Shown piece by piece: positions 33,804 through 44,283 of a stretch of DNA of 64,000 nucleotides. The DNA comes from JAKFWF01 sp963750535. Its GTDB lineage: Bacteria; Pseudomonadota; Alphaproteobacteria; Rhizobiales; Hyphomicrobiaceae. A program made the translations under genes and the position numbers. Location: contig CAVVRF010000008.1 in NCBI GenBank assembly GCA_963750535.1, positions 62,001 to 126,000 of the forward strand, in the 5' to 3' direction. Numbering within the stretch: position 1 is the first letter of the stretch; each line of letters opens with the position of its first letter. The notes below the pieces were generated by a model. That model saw only the letters and a list, made by a program, of their open reading frames with translations, made no database searches and was not told the DNA's origin.

Positions 33804-35441
33804 TCACCGGGCAGGCTTCATCGTCTGTGCCATCTCTCGCAGCCGGAACTTCTGGATCTTGCCGCTTGCGGTGCGCGGCAATGCCTCGACGATCTCCAGA
33901 TGCTCGGGCAGGTAGCTCTTCGAGATGTCGTGCCGCAGCAGGAAAGCCGTCAATTCGTCGAGCGAGACGGTCGCGCCGGGCTTCAGGGTGACGAACGCGC
34001 AGGCACGCTCGCCGAGCCGTGCGTCGGGCATGGCGACGATCGCGACGTCGGCGACCGCCGGGTGCTTGTAGACAAGGCCCTCGATCTCGACGACCGGGAT
34101 ATTCTCGCCGCCGCGTATGATGATGTCCTTCGATCGGCCGGTGATGCGGACGTAGCCTTCGTCATCGATGCGCGCGAGGTCGCCGGTGTCGAACCAACCC
34201 TCGGCGTCGGTGGCGCTGAGATCGGGCCGGTTGAGGTAGCCGACGAAGTTGCTGCAGCCGCGGACCTGCAGGCGGCCCTCGATGCCGGCCGGCGAAAGGC
34301 CGCCGGAACTGTCGACGGCGCGGATCTCCATTCCCGACAGCGGCCGGCCGTCGGTCTCGAACGCCTTCTCCGGCGGGTCTTCCGGCCGTGTCAAGGTGAC
34401 GGCGCCATTCTCCGTCATCCCCCACCCCGACGCGATGATCGCACCCATGTGCTCGGTCGCCCGGCGCACCAGCACGCGCGGGATCGGGGCGCCGGCGGCC
34501 AGGAATGCCCGCAGCGACCGGAACGCCTGCGGCCGCGTCTCGGCCTCGTCGGTGAGGTCGGCCAGGAACGGCGTCGAGGCCATGGTGAAGGTCGGCTTCT
34601 CCTGCTCGAACAGGTCGGCGGCAACCTTGCGGTTCCAGATATCCTGCAGGACGACGTGGGTGCCAAGCACGATTGGCATCATCAGGCCGTACATGAAGCC
34701 GGTCTGATGCGCGAGCGGCGACGCCATGAACACGACATCGGACGAGGTGATGTGCAAACGCTCGATGTACGGCCCGAGGTTGCTGAGCTGCGTGTTCGAG
34801 GTGTGCATCACGCCCTTGGGCTCGCCGGTCGTGCCGGAGGTGTAGAGCACCTGGATCACGTCGTCGGGCGTCGGCCGGCGGGCGGCGAACAGGGTGTCGG
34901 CTTCCCAGCGATCGACCGGGCTCGCATGCAGCCGTTCGAAGGCCGCTTCCCCTTCCCCGCCGATGACGAGCGCGTGCTTGAGGTGCGGTAGCGCGCCGCG
35001 CATGCCGGAGATCATCGCGGCGTAGTCGAAGTCGCGCCAGCGGCCCGGCGTCACGATCAGCTTCGATTGGGCGTGGTTGAGCATGAATTCGAGCTCGCGC
35101 CGCCGCAGGATCGGCATGATCGGGTTGGTGATCGCGCCGATGCGCAGGCAGGCGAGGTGAAGCGCGCTGAACTGCCACCAATTGGGCAGCTGGTAGGAGA
35201 CCACGTCGCCCTTGCCGACGCCGAGGCGGGCCAATCCGACGGCGATGCGATCGACCTTGTCGCCGAGCTCGGCGTAGGAAAGGCGCGTACATGCCCCGGT
35301 CGTCACGTCGTGGGCAACGATGGCGGGCGCCTGCGGAGCCTGGCTCAGCAGCGCGTCGAAATAGTCGAGCAGCAGCCGGTCCTTCCAGAACCCCGCCTTG
35401 ACCATGGCCGCGCGTCTTGCCGCGAACCTGTCCGAATTCAT
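33804..35441 (-). CDS. AMP-forming acyl-CoA ligase, cyclohexanecarboxylate-CoA-ligase-like
   Basis: A 545-residue ligase that makes an acyl-CoA from a carboxylic acid, ATP and CoA. Visible motifs: P-loop YTSGTTGEPKGVMHT, GWGMTENGAVT, WFDTGDLARIDDEGYVRITGR, and the catalytic Lys in PRTASGKIQKFRLREM. The N-terminus RRAAMVKAGFWKDRLLLDYF and GDVVSYQLPNWWQFSALHLACLRIGA resemble AliA-type cyclohexanecarboxylate ligases. ATG 35441 follows an excellent AAGGAGAGG site; a longer in-frame start at 35585 would add unrelated residues. It provides the entry step for the surrounding beta-oxidation genes. Confidence 0.94.
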   Translation of the reverse strand: MNSDRFAARRAAMVKAGFWKDRLLLDYFDALLSQAPQAPAIVAHDVTTGACTRLSYAELGDKVDRIAVGLARLGVGKGDVVSYQLPNWWQFSALHLACLRIGAITNPIMPILRRRELEFMLNHAQSKLIVTPGRWRDFDYAAMISGMRGALPHLKHALVIGGEGEAAFERLHASPVDRWEADTLFAARRPTPDDVIQVLYTSGTTGEPKGVMHTSNTQLSNLGPYIERLHITSSDVVFMASPLAHQTGFMYGLMMPIVLGTHVVLQDIWNRKVAADLFEQEKPTFTMASTPFLADLTDEAETRPQAFRSLRAFLAAGAPIPRVLVRRATEHMGAIIASGWGMTENGAVTLTRPEDPPEKAFETDGRPLSGMEIRAVDSSGGLSPAGIEGRLQVRGCSNFVGYLNRPDLSATDAEGWFDTGDLARIDDEGYVRITGRSKDIIIRGGENIPVVEIEGLVYKHPAVADVAIVAMPDARLGERACAFVTLKPGATVSLDELTAFLLRHDISKSYLPEHLEIVEALPRTASGKIQKFRLREMAQTMKPAR

Positions 35442-35529
35442 CGTCCTCTCCTTGTGCCGCGGGCGCTTCCTCGAGGGGCAGGCCGGCGGCGCCTTATCCA
35501 TCCGCACAAATTCACAATGTCCGGCCCGG

Positions 35530-36339
35530 TCAGAGTGGCGTCTCGGGGTCGAATTTCGGCTTGCGCTTCTCGACGTGGGAAGCAAGCCCCTCTTTGACGT
35601 CGGGACTATTGAAGCCCATGAATTCGAGCGCCAGCGAGGTGTCGAAAGTCGGCCCCATCATTCTCAGCCAGTTGTTCAAGGCGTACTTGGTCCAGCGGAT
35701 TGCGTTGGGTGCGCCTTCGGCCAGTCGCGTCGCGACGGAAAGCGCCTTGGCCTCGAGCTCGCCGTCGTCGACGGCAAGCGAGACGAGGCCGATCCGCTCG
35801 GCCTCGGCACCGGACAATGGATCGCACAGCAGCAGGTAGTACTTGGCCTTGGCCATGCCGCACAGCAGCGGCCAGATGATCGCGGCGTGATCGCCGGCGG
35901 CGACGCCCAGCCGGGTGTGGCCATCGATGATGCGCGCGTCCTTGGTCGCGATCGAGATGTCGGCCAGCAGCCCGCAGACGAGGCCGGCTCCGACTGCCGG
36001 CCCGCGCATGGCGCTGACCACCGGCTTGGAGCAGTTGATGATGTTGTAGACGATGTCGCGCGCTTCCTTCCAGGTGCGCGCCCGCGCCGGGAACTCATTG
36101 ATGATCGCCTCGATCATCTTGAAATCGCCGCCGGCGGAGAACGCCTTGCCGTGGCCGGTGAAGATCGCGGCGGAGACGGTCGGGTCCTTGTCGATATCCT
36201 GCCAGATCGAGGCAAGCTCGGAATGCATCACCTCGTCGGCGGCGTTCAACCGCTCCGGATTGTGCATGGTGATGCGCAGAACGCGCGGATGCGGACGGTC
36301 GAAACGCAACCGCTGATATTTCGCATAGACGTCGGTCAT
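35530..36339 (-). CDS. Enoyl-CoA hydratase/isomerase family protein (copy 2)
   Basis: A 269-residue crotonase-fold protein. Oxyanion-hole segments are TGHGKAFSAGGDFKMIE (near 60) and MRGPAVGAGLVCGLLADISIATKDARIIDGHTRLGVAAGDHAAIIWP, with Asp rather than Glu in the second catalytic region (GVAAGDHAA). The C-terminus ends HVEKRKPKFDPETPL, the common EKRKPxF tail. It is 37 bases after livF and 88 before the ligase in the same unit. Paralogous but not close to the other hydratase in the regulon. Confidence 0.93.
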   Translation of the reverse strand: MTDVYAKYQRLRFDRPHPRVLRITMHNPERLNAADEVMHSELASIWQDIDKDPTVSAAIFTGHGKAFSAGGDFKMIEAIINEFPARARTWKEARDIVYNIINCSKPVVSAMRGPAVGAGLVCGLLADISIATKDARIIDGHTRLGVAAGDHAAIIWPLLCGMAKAKYYLLLCDPLSGAEAERIGLVSLAVDDGELEAKALSVATRLAEGAPNAIRWTKYALNNWLRMMGPTFDTSLALEFMGFNSPDVKEGLASHVEKRKPKFDPETPL

Positions 36340-36376
36340 GGCTACCTCTGCTGCGCGAGAACGGACATTTGCGGCC

Positions 36377-37068
36377 TCATACGGCCACGTGCTTCTTCAG
36401 GCTTTCCTTGGAGAGCCCGGCGAGGTTGCCTTCCTCGACCACGGCCCCCTTGGACATGACGTAGTAGCGCTCGGCGACCCGATGCACGAGGCTGAAATTC
36501 TGCTCGATCAGCAGGATGCTGGTTTCGCCGGCTGCAAGCCGCACCAGCGTCTCGCCCAGCTCGTCGACGATCACCGGCGCGAGGCCCTCGCTCGGCTCGT
36601 CGAGCACCAGCAGCGCCGGATTGGCCATCAGTGCGCGGCCGATCGCCAGCATCTGCTGCTGGCCGCCGCTCATCGCGGTGCCGAGGCTGTCGGCGCGCTG
36701 GCGCAGGACCGGAAACAGCTCGCAGACGGTGTCGACCGTCCACGGCCCCTTGCGGCCGACGGCGGCGCCCAGCAGCAGGTTCTCCTTGACGGTCAGTCCG
36801 GGCACGATCCGCCGGCCTTGCGGCACGAACGCGATGCCCGAGCGCGCCGCGGTGAAATGGCGGATCGTCGAGGGCGTCTCGCCGGCGAACGATATCCTGC
36901 CCTTGCGCACGCGCGCGATCCCGGTGCACGAGTTGACGACGGTGGTTTTGCCGACACCGTTGCGGCCGAGAATGGCGACGCGCTCGCCGCGGTCGACCGA
37001 GATCGATAAGTCGTGCAGCACCTGCGCCTCGCCATAGTAGGCATGGACGCCCTCGATCTGGAGCAGGT

Positions 37069-37072
<4 letters not shown>
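36377..37072 (-). CDS. livF: Branched-chain-type ABC transporter ATP-binding protein LivF
   Basis: A 231-residue ATPase with Walker A GRNGVGKTT, FVPQGRRIVPGLTVKENLLLGA, signature MSGGQQQMLAIGRAL, Walker B LLVLDEPSEGLAP and H-loop LIEQNFSL. The order and length are those of LivF. Start overlaps the livG stop by ATGA. It drives the LivHM permease with LivG at the inner membrane. In this setting the transporter more likely carries an organic acid than an amino acid. Confidence 0.96.
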
Positions 37073-37778
<706 letters not shown>

Positions 37779-37782
<4 letters not shown>

Positions 37783-38789
37783 CGCGTCCTCGCTTTCAGC
37801 TTCGCTGCGAAATCGGTGATGAGCCCGCTGACCCCGTTGGGCAGCATGACGGTGACGATGATCAGGATGACACCGATGATCGCCGGCCAGTGCTCGGTGA
37901 GATCGCCGGCGGCATCCTTGAGCAGGAAGAAGATCACCGAGCCGAGCGCCGGTCCCCAGACCGCGCGGGCGCCGCCGATCACCGCCATGACGAGCGCCTC
38001 TCCCGACAGCGACCAGTGCAGCGAGCCCGGCGTGACGAACGTATTGTAGAGCACGAACAGCACACCGGCGAGGGCGCCGACCGCGGCCGAGATCGCGTAG
38101 ATCAGCGCGCGCGGCGCCACGGTCTCGTAGCCGATATAGCGGCTGCGCTCCTCGTTCTCGCGGATGGCGACCGTCAGCAGTCCGAAATGGCTGCGGGAGA
38201 TGAGCCACAACACGGCGACCACGAGTACGAGGGCGATCCAGCACACCACGAACATGCTGGAAGGCTGCTGGAAGATGCCGATGCCGAGGCCGAACAGCCG
38301 CGACGGCAGGCGCACGCTGATGCCATCGTCGCCGTTCGCCAGCTCGCGCCAGCGCAGGAAGATCTCGTGGAAACCCTGCGCCACGGCAAGCGTCAGCATC
38401 GAGAATGCGAGCGCCGGCAGGCGGACGATGCCGAGGCCGGTAACGAACGCGAGCAGCGCCGGCAGCACGATCGCGAGCACGACCGCCACCTCGGCGGGGA
38501 CGAGGCCGAACTTGCCGTTGAGGGCGACGGTGTAGGCGGCGAGCCCGAAGAATGCCGCATGGCCGAAGCTCGTCAGACCGTTCTGCCGGATCATGAAGCC
38601 GATGCCGGTCGCCAGGATGGCGCTGATCACCGCCTGGGTCATCAGCGTCAGGGCGAGCTGGGATGAGACCGCCAGCGGGACTGCCGCGCCGAGCGCGACG
38701 GCACCGGCGACCATCGCCGCCGGAAGCAGCGGCCAGGGGCGGGATTGAGCTGGGGTGATGTTGGCGACGGCCGTGTCGGTGGAGGTCAT
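37779..38789 (-). CDS. livM: Branched-chain-type ABC transporter permease LivM
   Basis: A 336-residue membrane protein with about nine hydrophobic segments. LivM blocks: GIGFMIRQNGLTSFGHAAFFGLAAYTVAL, the loop IRENEERSRYIGYETVAPRALIYAISAAVGALAGVLF and GGARAVWGPALGSVIFFLLKD. ATG 38789 was chosen for the family start MTSTDTAVANITPAQ; frames upstream are in livH. The stop overlaps the livG start. It forms the translocation path with LivH. Confidence 0.95.
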
Positions 38790-38791
38790 TT

Positions 38792-39637
38792 TCACTTTCC
38801 AGCTCCGGCGAGGCCTTGCGGGCGCAGCATCAGGACCAGCGCCATGATCGCCAGCGGAATCATGGAGGCGAGCTCGGGAACGAACACGATCCCCAGGTTG
38901 TGCACCTGGCCGATCAGCATCGCTGAAAGAAATACGCCGGTGAAACTGGTCAGGCCGCCGGCGACAACGACAACGAAGCAATCGATGATGATGAAGCCGC
39001 CCATCGAGGGGGACAGGGCAAGCAGCGGCCCGGCGATCGTGCCGGAAAGTCCGGCGAGCCCGGTGCCGATCGCCACCACCAGGGCGCTCAGCCAGTCGGT
39101 GTCGACGCCCTGCATGCCGGTGGTGATCGGATCGGCGCTCGATGCGCGGACATAGAGCCCGATACGGCTCGAGCGCAGCCAGAGCGCCAGCACCGCGGCT
39201 ACCACGAGCGCCACCGCGATCACGAACAGCCGGTAGACCGGGAACGTCGCGCCAAACATCGGCACGACGCCGGACAGTATCGGCGGCGGCGACACGGTCA
39301 GGTAGTCCTTGCCCCAGATCGTGCGAACGATGTCCTCGATCACGAACAGCAGGCCGAACGTGACGAGCAGGGTGACGATCTCGTTCTCGCCGGCGAGCGG
39401 CCGGAACACGAAGCGGTCGAGCAGCACGCCGAGCGCCGCGAGGCCGATCACCGAGACGACGAGCCCGGCCCAGAATCCGAGGTAGGCGGAGACCGCGAAC
39501 GCGATGTAGGCGCCGAGCATGAACAGCCCGCCGTGGGCAAAATTGGTGACCCGGCGAAGTCCGAAGATCAGCACCAGGCCGACCGACAGCAAGTAAAGGA
39601 AGCTACCGTAGACGAGGCCGTTGATGATCTGGATCAT
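38792..39637 (-). CDS. livH: Branched-chain-type ABC transporter permease LivH
   Basis: A 281-residue membrane protein with the LivH pattern: MIQIINGLVYGSFLYLLSVGLVLIFGLRRVTNFAHGGLFMLGAY, FVFRPLAGENEIVTLLVTFGL, YVRASSADPITTGMQGVDTDWLSALVVAIGTGLAGLSGTIAGPLLALSPSMG. First gene of the nine-gene unit livHMGF-hydratase-ligase-oxidoreductase-thioesterase-tetR. A degenerate copy of the TetR palindrome lies about 50 bases upstream. Confidence 0.95.
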   Translation of the reverse strand: MIQIINGLVYGSFLYLLSVGLVLIFGLRRVTNFAHGGLFMLGAYIAFAVSAYLGFWAGLVVSVIGLAALGVLLDRFVFRPLAGENEIVTLLVTFGLLFVIEDIVRTIWGKDYLTVSPPPILSGVVPMFGATFPVYRLFVIAVALVVAAVLALWLRSSRIGLYVRASSADPITTGMQGVDTDWLSALVVAIGTGLAGLSGTIAGPLLALSPSMGGFIIIDCFVVVVAGGLTSFTGVFLSAMLIGQVHNLGIVFVPELASMIPLAIMALVLMLRPQGLAGAGK

Positions 39638-39684
39638 GCCGCTGTCTCTCGGGTCGTCATGGAGGCGCGTGCTCGTCCGCGCGG

Positions 39685-39704
39685 AAGCGAACGACTATTC
39701 ATTC
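39685..39704. promoter_or_regulatory. Degenerate TetR-type site 2 upstream of livH
   Basis: TATTCATTC at 39696-39704 matches the right arm CATTCATTC of the other two palindromes in eight of nine positions, while the left arm (39685-39693) keeps about five of nine. It lies 48 bases upstream of the livH start and after the binding-protein stop. It is best read as a weak operator for the livH unit. Confidence 0.5.
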
Positions 39705-39793
39705 GAAAACCGGGCGAAAACCTCACCGCGACCCGGGCCGGTTGTGGTCTGGTGACGTGGCATGGCCGCTGTGGCGGCCATGCCTCCCGACCA

Positions 39794-40984
39794 TCACATC
39801 TTGCAGTCGCCTGGCACTGGCGTGGCGACATCGGCCGGCACGGTCATGCTGACGACCGGGCGCAGGCTGCCGTTCGCCATCGCCACCGCGCCGAAGTAGT
39901 TCGGCCCGATGAGCTGGTGGTCCTCCTTGCGCATCAATTGCTTGCCGAGGATCGTGTCGAACGTGGCGCCCGCCATCGCCTTGGCGACGTCTTCCGGCTT
40001 GACGCTGCCGGCCTTCTTGACCGCCTGGAAGATCACCTGCATGCCGATATAGGTCTCGCCCTCGAAATTGGTCGGCACCGTACCGGGATACTTGACCGCC
40101 CAATCGGCCACCAGCTTCTTGTTGCCAGGCGTGTCGAGGGTGGCGCTGTAGTTGATGATCGAATTGATGCCGGCGACCTTGTCGCCGAGCACCTTCACGG
40201 TGCCGTCGGTGGTGAAGCTGACGCCGCCGGTCACGACCTTGTCGAACAAGCCGAACTGCTTGGCCTGCATGGCAAAATTGATCGCGTCGCGTCCCGCCAG
40301 CGCGACCCAGAGCGCCTCGGCGCCGGAATCGGCGACCTTCTGGATGTGGGCAGCGTAATCGTTGCTGCCGAATGCCGGGTAGTTCTCCGACACGATGGTT
40401 TTGCCGGTGGCGTCGGCGGCCTTCTTGAAGCTCGAGCCCGAATTGCGGCCCCAGGCGATGTCGGCGCCGACGATGGCCCACTTGGTCTCCTTGCGCGTGG
40501 CGAGCCACGGCTTGACGACGGCGGCGTCGGAATAGTCGGGGCGATTGACCCGGAACATGCGGGCCTGGCACTGCTTGCCGGTGATGTCGTCGGCCTTGTT
40601 GATGGTCGCGACGAAGATCGCATTCCAGCGTGCCAGCAGCGGACCCATGGCCAGCGCCTCGCCGGAGGCGATCGTGCCGGTTAGGATGTTGAAGCCGGCG
40701 AGCGCGAGCTTTTCGCCCTGCTGACGGGCAAGCTCGGGCTTGGCCTCGGTATCGAGATAGCGCACCTCGACCTTGCGACCGTCGACACCGCCGGCGGCGT
40801 TTGCTTCCGCGACCGCGAACTCGATTGCCCGCTTCGCCTCGTCGCCGAGTTGGGCGTAGGTGCCGGTCAGGGCGGTCGGCACGCCAATTCTCAGCGGGTC
40901 CTTCGATTGCGCCATTGCGCCCGATGCCGCGGCAAGCGCGGCGCTCGACGCCACGACAAGCAGCATTCTCCTCGTTGAGTTCAT
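39794..40984 (-). CDS. ABC transporter substrate-binding protein, LivK/HAAT family
   Basis: A 396-residue periplasmic binding protein (type I fold). A signal peptide is present (LLVVASSAALAAASGAMA, cleavage near residue 24), then KDPLRIGVPTALTGTYAQLGDEAKRAIEFAVAEANAAGGVDGRKVEVRYLDTE, the usual LivK start. ATG 40984 follows GGAGGAAG; an upstream ATG at 41026 would run through the operator. The partner is LivHMGF. Binding proteins of this class in catabolic clusters often bind aromatic or alicyclic acids; the ligand here is inferred from the neighbouring ligase. Confidence 0.94.
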   Translation of the reverse strand: MNSTRRMLLVVASSAALAAASGAMAQSKDPLRIGVPTALTGTYAQLGDEAKRAIEFAVAEANAAGGVDGRKVEVRYLDTEAKPELARQQGEKLALAGFNILTGTIASGEALAMGPLLARWNAIFVATINKADDITGKQCQARMFRVNRPDYSDAAVVKPWLATRKETKWAIVGADIAWGRNSGSSFKKAADATGKTIVSENYPAFGSNDYAAHIQKVADSGAEALWVALAGRDAINFAMQAKQFGLFDKVVTGGVSFTTDGTVKVLGDKVAGINSIINYSATLDTPGNKKLVADWAVKYPGTVPTNFEGETYIGMQVIFQAVKKAGSVKPEDVAKAMAGATFDTILGKQLMRKEDHQLIGPNYFGAVAMANGSLRPVVSMTVPADVATPVPGDCKM

Positions 40985-41012
40985 GGCAGCTTCCTCCGTC
41001 CGGTTTTTTATA

Positions 41013-41032
41013 GAATGAATGTTCATTCATTC
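41013..41032. promoter_or_regulatory. Palindromic operator, probable TetR site 3
   Basis: GAATGAATG and CATTCATTC are exact reverse complements separated by TT, 29 bases before the start of the substrate-binding protein gene. It has the same arms and spacing as the site at 31464-31481. The position near the start suggests repression by occlusion. Confidence 0.78.
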
Positions 41033-41302
41033 AATCGCACATCGATCGAATCTTGTCAAGCAAGCCGCCGGACGGTGCCGGATCGAGACGGCGCGGCGCC
41101 AATAATTGCAGGGCTTCCGTCCGGTCACGCCACCGCCGATGGCCGGGGTGCAGGCGGCGTCGCGAATAGCCTTGCTGGCGGTTTCGGATCGGGAGGCATC
41201 ATTGGCCGGCAATGGCGCCGTGATCGAAATCTTCGGCGGCCAAGGCGACGCCATCGAGTGCTGATTGCGATGCCGAATGGGCGCGGCGCGGGCCACGGAT
41301 GC

Positions 41303-43825
41303 CTATTCGGCGGCATCCTTCTCGTGCTTGCGCGCCTGGAAAGCCGTCGCGAGCGCGGCGGTGGCGCTGTCGGCGCCATGAAGGTGGACGTCCTGCTGCG
41401 GGTACGGGATCTCGATGCCGGCTTCGCGGAATGCCTTCAAGATCGCTATCCGCAGGCTGTTTCGCGCCTCGAGTCCCGAATTGATGTCAGGGACGACGGC
41501 GCGCAGCGAGAATTCCAGCGCGCTGGCCCCCAGGTCCTCGAAGATGACGAGCGGTTTCGGGTGCTGCAGGATCAGCGGGCAGTTGGCCGCAATGTCGGTG
41601 AGGATCTTGATTACCTGCTCGGGATCGGAGCGGTAGGAGGCGCCGACATTGATGGTAATGCGCCCCATGGCATTGCGATGGGTCCAGTTGGTCACCGAGC
41701 CGGTGATCAACTCGGAGTTCGGCATGATCAGGCTCGCGCGGTCGAACGTCTCGATCTCGGTCGCGCGCACGCTGATGCGACGAACATAGCCCTCCTGGCC
41801 CTTGACCACGATCCAGTCGCCGACCTTCACCGGCCGTTCGACGAGCAGGATGAGCCCGGATACGAAATTGTTGACGATCGACTGCAGGCCGAAGCCGATG
41901 CCAACCGACAGGGCGCCCGCGACGATCGCCAGGTTGGTGATGTCGAAGCCGGCATAGGAAACCGCGAACAGGCCCGCGAGCGCGATGCCCGCATAGCCGA
42001 TGCCGGTATGAACCGAGTGGGCAATGCCCGGATCCATCCGATCCGGTGTCAGCACGGAGCTTTGCAACCAGCGCTGCAGCAAGCGGGTTGCGAACACGAT
42101 CGACGCGAACAGGCCGATCGCCACCAGAATGCGGGCGAGCGAAATCCGGAAGTGGCCGATCTCGAAGCCGAACACCAGCGCTTTGGCGTGATTGAGGATG
42201 TCGGTGCCCGAGAAACCGAGCGACAGCAGGATCGCCGGGATGGCGAGTGCGACAAGGCCGAGATTGAGCGACCAGTCGAGCCCGCGCGAGACCTGCCGGC
42301 GGCGATCACGGTCGAGGCCCAGCTGGGTCTCGAGCATCCGACCCATCGGCCGCGTGTTGTCCTCGGGCTCGGCGGCAAGGGCCTTGATCGCGATGTGCAG
42401 CAGGGTGACCGCGACGAGGCAGCTGCCGGTCAGCAGCACCTGGCTCGTCACGTAGCTGCCGAGGGCGACATATCCTAGCGCCGAGGAGGTCAGGATCGCG
42501 ATTGAGATGATCAGCAGCGGCAGCTTCAGCCACCGCGGCCGGTAGCGCGATACCGGCTCGGCCGTGACGAGACCGGCCGGCTCGAAGCGCGTGCGCACGA
42601 TGCCGATCAGCAGGGCCGCGAACACGATGCTGTTGATGAGCGTCTGGGCGACGCTCACTGGCAGCGGCAGGAACATCAGGCGGATCATCTCGCGCAGCAC
42701 GAGGTCGAAGGCAAACGCGATCGCGATGCCGCGCGTGAGCCGCACCAGTTGCGCCGCGCTGCGGTCGGACAGATTGACGAGGCGCCAGTGCGGGTAGCGT
42801 GGCGTCAGAATCGCGACGGCGAGGCCGGAAACGGCGGCGGCGATCACGACCGCCACCGTGATCGCCTCGGCGTAGGGCTGGATCTGGTAGTCGAGCAGCC
42901 CCAGGAACATCAGGCCGAGATATAGCGCCAGGGTCGCCGCGATTGCCGGGGCCGCGCGCAAGGCGGCAACCCAGGTCGCGCACGCCGCCCGGGCGAAGAA
43001 GCTCGGCAGCGGATCGCTGACAGGTGCCAGGCGGCCGGCGAACACCCTCCGGGCGGCGAGATCGAGGCCGGCATAGATCGCGATGACGGCGGCGGCGAGC
43101 AATGCGAGCAACGGCAGCTGTGCCTGTGCGTCGCGCCACCAGTAGCCCCATAGCGTCGACAGCTGGTAGCCGATCCGCGGCACCTCGTCGGTGACCTGGT
43201 ACCAGGTGGTCAGGCGCAGCGGCGACCGGGTGCGCCTGAACAGGTCACGGGTGAAGACGTCGCGGCGGTACTCCTGGATGCGGGCGATCTGCTGGCGGCC
43301 GCGCACCTCGAACAGCTCGGCCGCCTTGATCGCGCCGTCGAGCTGGGCGGCGAGCGCGGATAGCCGCGCGCGCTCGGTGACGATCGACGCCGCTTCGGCC
43401 GGCGCGCCCTTTTCCGGCGCCTTGCCAAGCTTGTCGTATTGCGAGCGCACCTCGTCGAGGCGCGGGCGGAGGCTTTCGATCAGTTTCTGCGATTCCGTCA
43501 GCAGCGTATCGACCTCGATGCGCTGGGCCGCCAGGCCCTCGTCGCGCTGGCGCACGCGCTCGACCGCCTTCTCGATATTGTCGATCGCATCGCCGAGCCG
43601 GGCGACCGTCTCCTTCGTCTCGGCGGGCAATGCAACTTCGGGTGGCGGCGGAGGCGGCGGCTCGGGCGCTTGCGGTGGCGCGGCAACTGCTGCCGGCGGG
43701 CCTGCCTGGCCAGCTGCTGCGGGCGGCTGGGGCGCCGGCTGCTGCGCGACGGTGCTCGCGGCCGCCAACACCATCAGCAGCCACGCGGCCACGGCCCGGA
43801 TCGTTATTCGACGCAACACCGCCAT
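41303..43825 (-). CDS. Large MscS-family mechanosensitive channel (DUF3772 + MscS)
   Basis: An 840-residue inner-membrane protein. It has a signal sequence (VAAWLLMVLAAASTVAQ), a Pro/Ala-rich linker to about residue 70, a helical periplasmic domain (DUF3772 type, RQQIARIQEYRRDVFTRDLFRRTRSPL), about eleven membrane segments, and the MscS core from about residue 620: LSVGIGFGLQSIVNNFVSGLILLVERPVKVGDWIVV...GYVRRISVRATEIETFDRASLIMPNSELI. The C-terminal EIPYPQQDVHL is typical. It opens on membrane tension to release solutes. ATG 43825 sets the signal peptide first; an upstream in-frame start at 44281 lies inside the next gene. Confidence 0.93.
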   Translation of the reverse strand: MAVLRRITIRAVAAWLLMVLAAASTVAQQPAPQPPAAAGQAGPPAAVAAPPQAPEPPPPPPPEVALPAETKETVARLGDAIDNIEKAVERVRQRDEGLAAQRIEVDTLLTESQKLIESLRPRLDEVRSQYDKLGKAPEKGAPAEAASIVTERARLSALAAQLDGAIKAAELFEVRGRQQIARIQEYRRDVFTRDLFRRTRSPLRLTTWYQVTDEVPRIGYQLSTLWGYWWRDAQAQLPLLALLAAAVIAIYAGLDLAARRVFAGRLAPVSDPLPSFFARAACATWVAALRAAPAIAATLALYLGLMFLGLLDYQIQPYAEAITVAVVIAAAVSGLAVAILTPRYPHWRLVNLSDRSAAQLVRLTRGIAIAFAFDLVLREMIRLMFLPLPVSVAQTLINSIVFAALLIGIVRTRFEPAGLVTAEPVSRYRPRWLKLPLLIISIAILTSSALGYVALGSYVTSQVLLTGSCLVAVTLLHIAIKALAAEPEDNTRPMGRMLETQLGLDRDRRRQVSRGLDWSLNLGLVALAIPAILLSLGFSGTDILNHAKALVFGFEIGHFRISLARILVAIGLFASIVFATRLLQRWLQSSVLTPDRMDPGIAHSVHTGIGYAGIALAGLFAVSYAGFDITNLAIVAGALSVGIGFGLQSIVNNFVSGLILLVERPVKVGDWIVVKGQEGYVRRISVRATEIETFDRASLIMPNSELITGSVTNWTHRNAMGRITINVGASYRSDPEQVIKILTDIAANCPLILQHPKPLVIFEDLGASALEFSLRAVVPDINSGLEARNSLRIAILKAFREAGIEIPYPQQDVHLHGADSATAALATAFQARKHEKDAAE

Positions 43826-43911
43826 TTTCCGTGCAATCCAGATAGAATCCGCGGCGAGGCTAGCCCGTGCTGGCCCAGGCAGCGCACCGGAGAATCTCGA
43901 GCGGCAAGCAC

Positions 43912-44283
43912 TTATTTCTCGCCAACGGCTTGTCCGAGCGTGCGCGCCGGCCTGGAATACGTCGGCCCGGGCACTTCCACAACTTCCGCCGTTCGCGGCC
44001 GTGCCGGACCGATGTTGGTCTCGATCACCACGTCGACGGGGCCGCCCGTCATGATCAGGTGCTCGACGTCGTCGCGGCGGATCAGCACCAATCTGCGGCG
44101 GCCGTCGACATTGGCCTGATCGACGACATCGAGCCGCTTCTGCGGCTTGGGGCCGAACAGTGCCCCGGTGATCGCCGAGGTTGGCGAGCCGGTGGTCAGG
44201 TAGCCGCGCAACAGCAGGCCGCCGACAACCAGCAGGGCGGCAATGAACACCAGGAAGAAGAGCCAGGAGAGAATATCCCACAT
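43912..44283 (-). CDS. FliO-like flagellar/secretion-associated membrane protein
   Basis: A 123-residue protein with one N-terminal membrane helix (DILSWLFFLVFIAALLVVGGLLLRGYL) and a cytoplasmic domain KRLDVVDQANVDGRRRLVLIRRDDVEHLIMTGGPVDVVIETNI. This domain is the FliO pattern in Hyphomicrobiales, where FliO helps assemble the flagellar export gate. No other flagellar gene is nearby, so it may instead be a stand-alone FliO-like protein of unknown role. It ends 87 bases before the channel gene and is divergent from cckA. Confidence 0.75.
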   Translation of the reverse strand: MWDILSWLFFLVFIAALLVVGGLLLRGYLTTGSPTSAITGALFGPKPQKRLDVVDQANVDGRRRLVLIRRDDVEHLIMTGGPVDVVIETNIGPARPRTAEVVEVPGPTYSRPARTLGQAVGEK

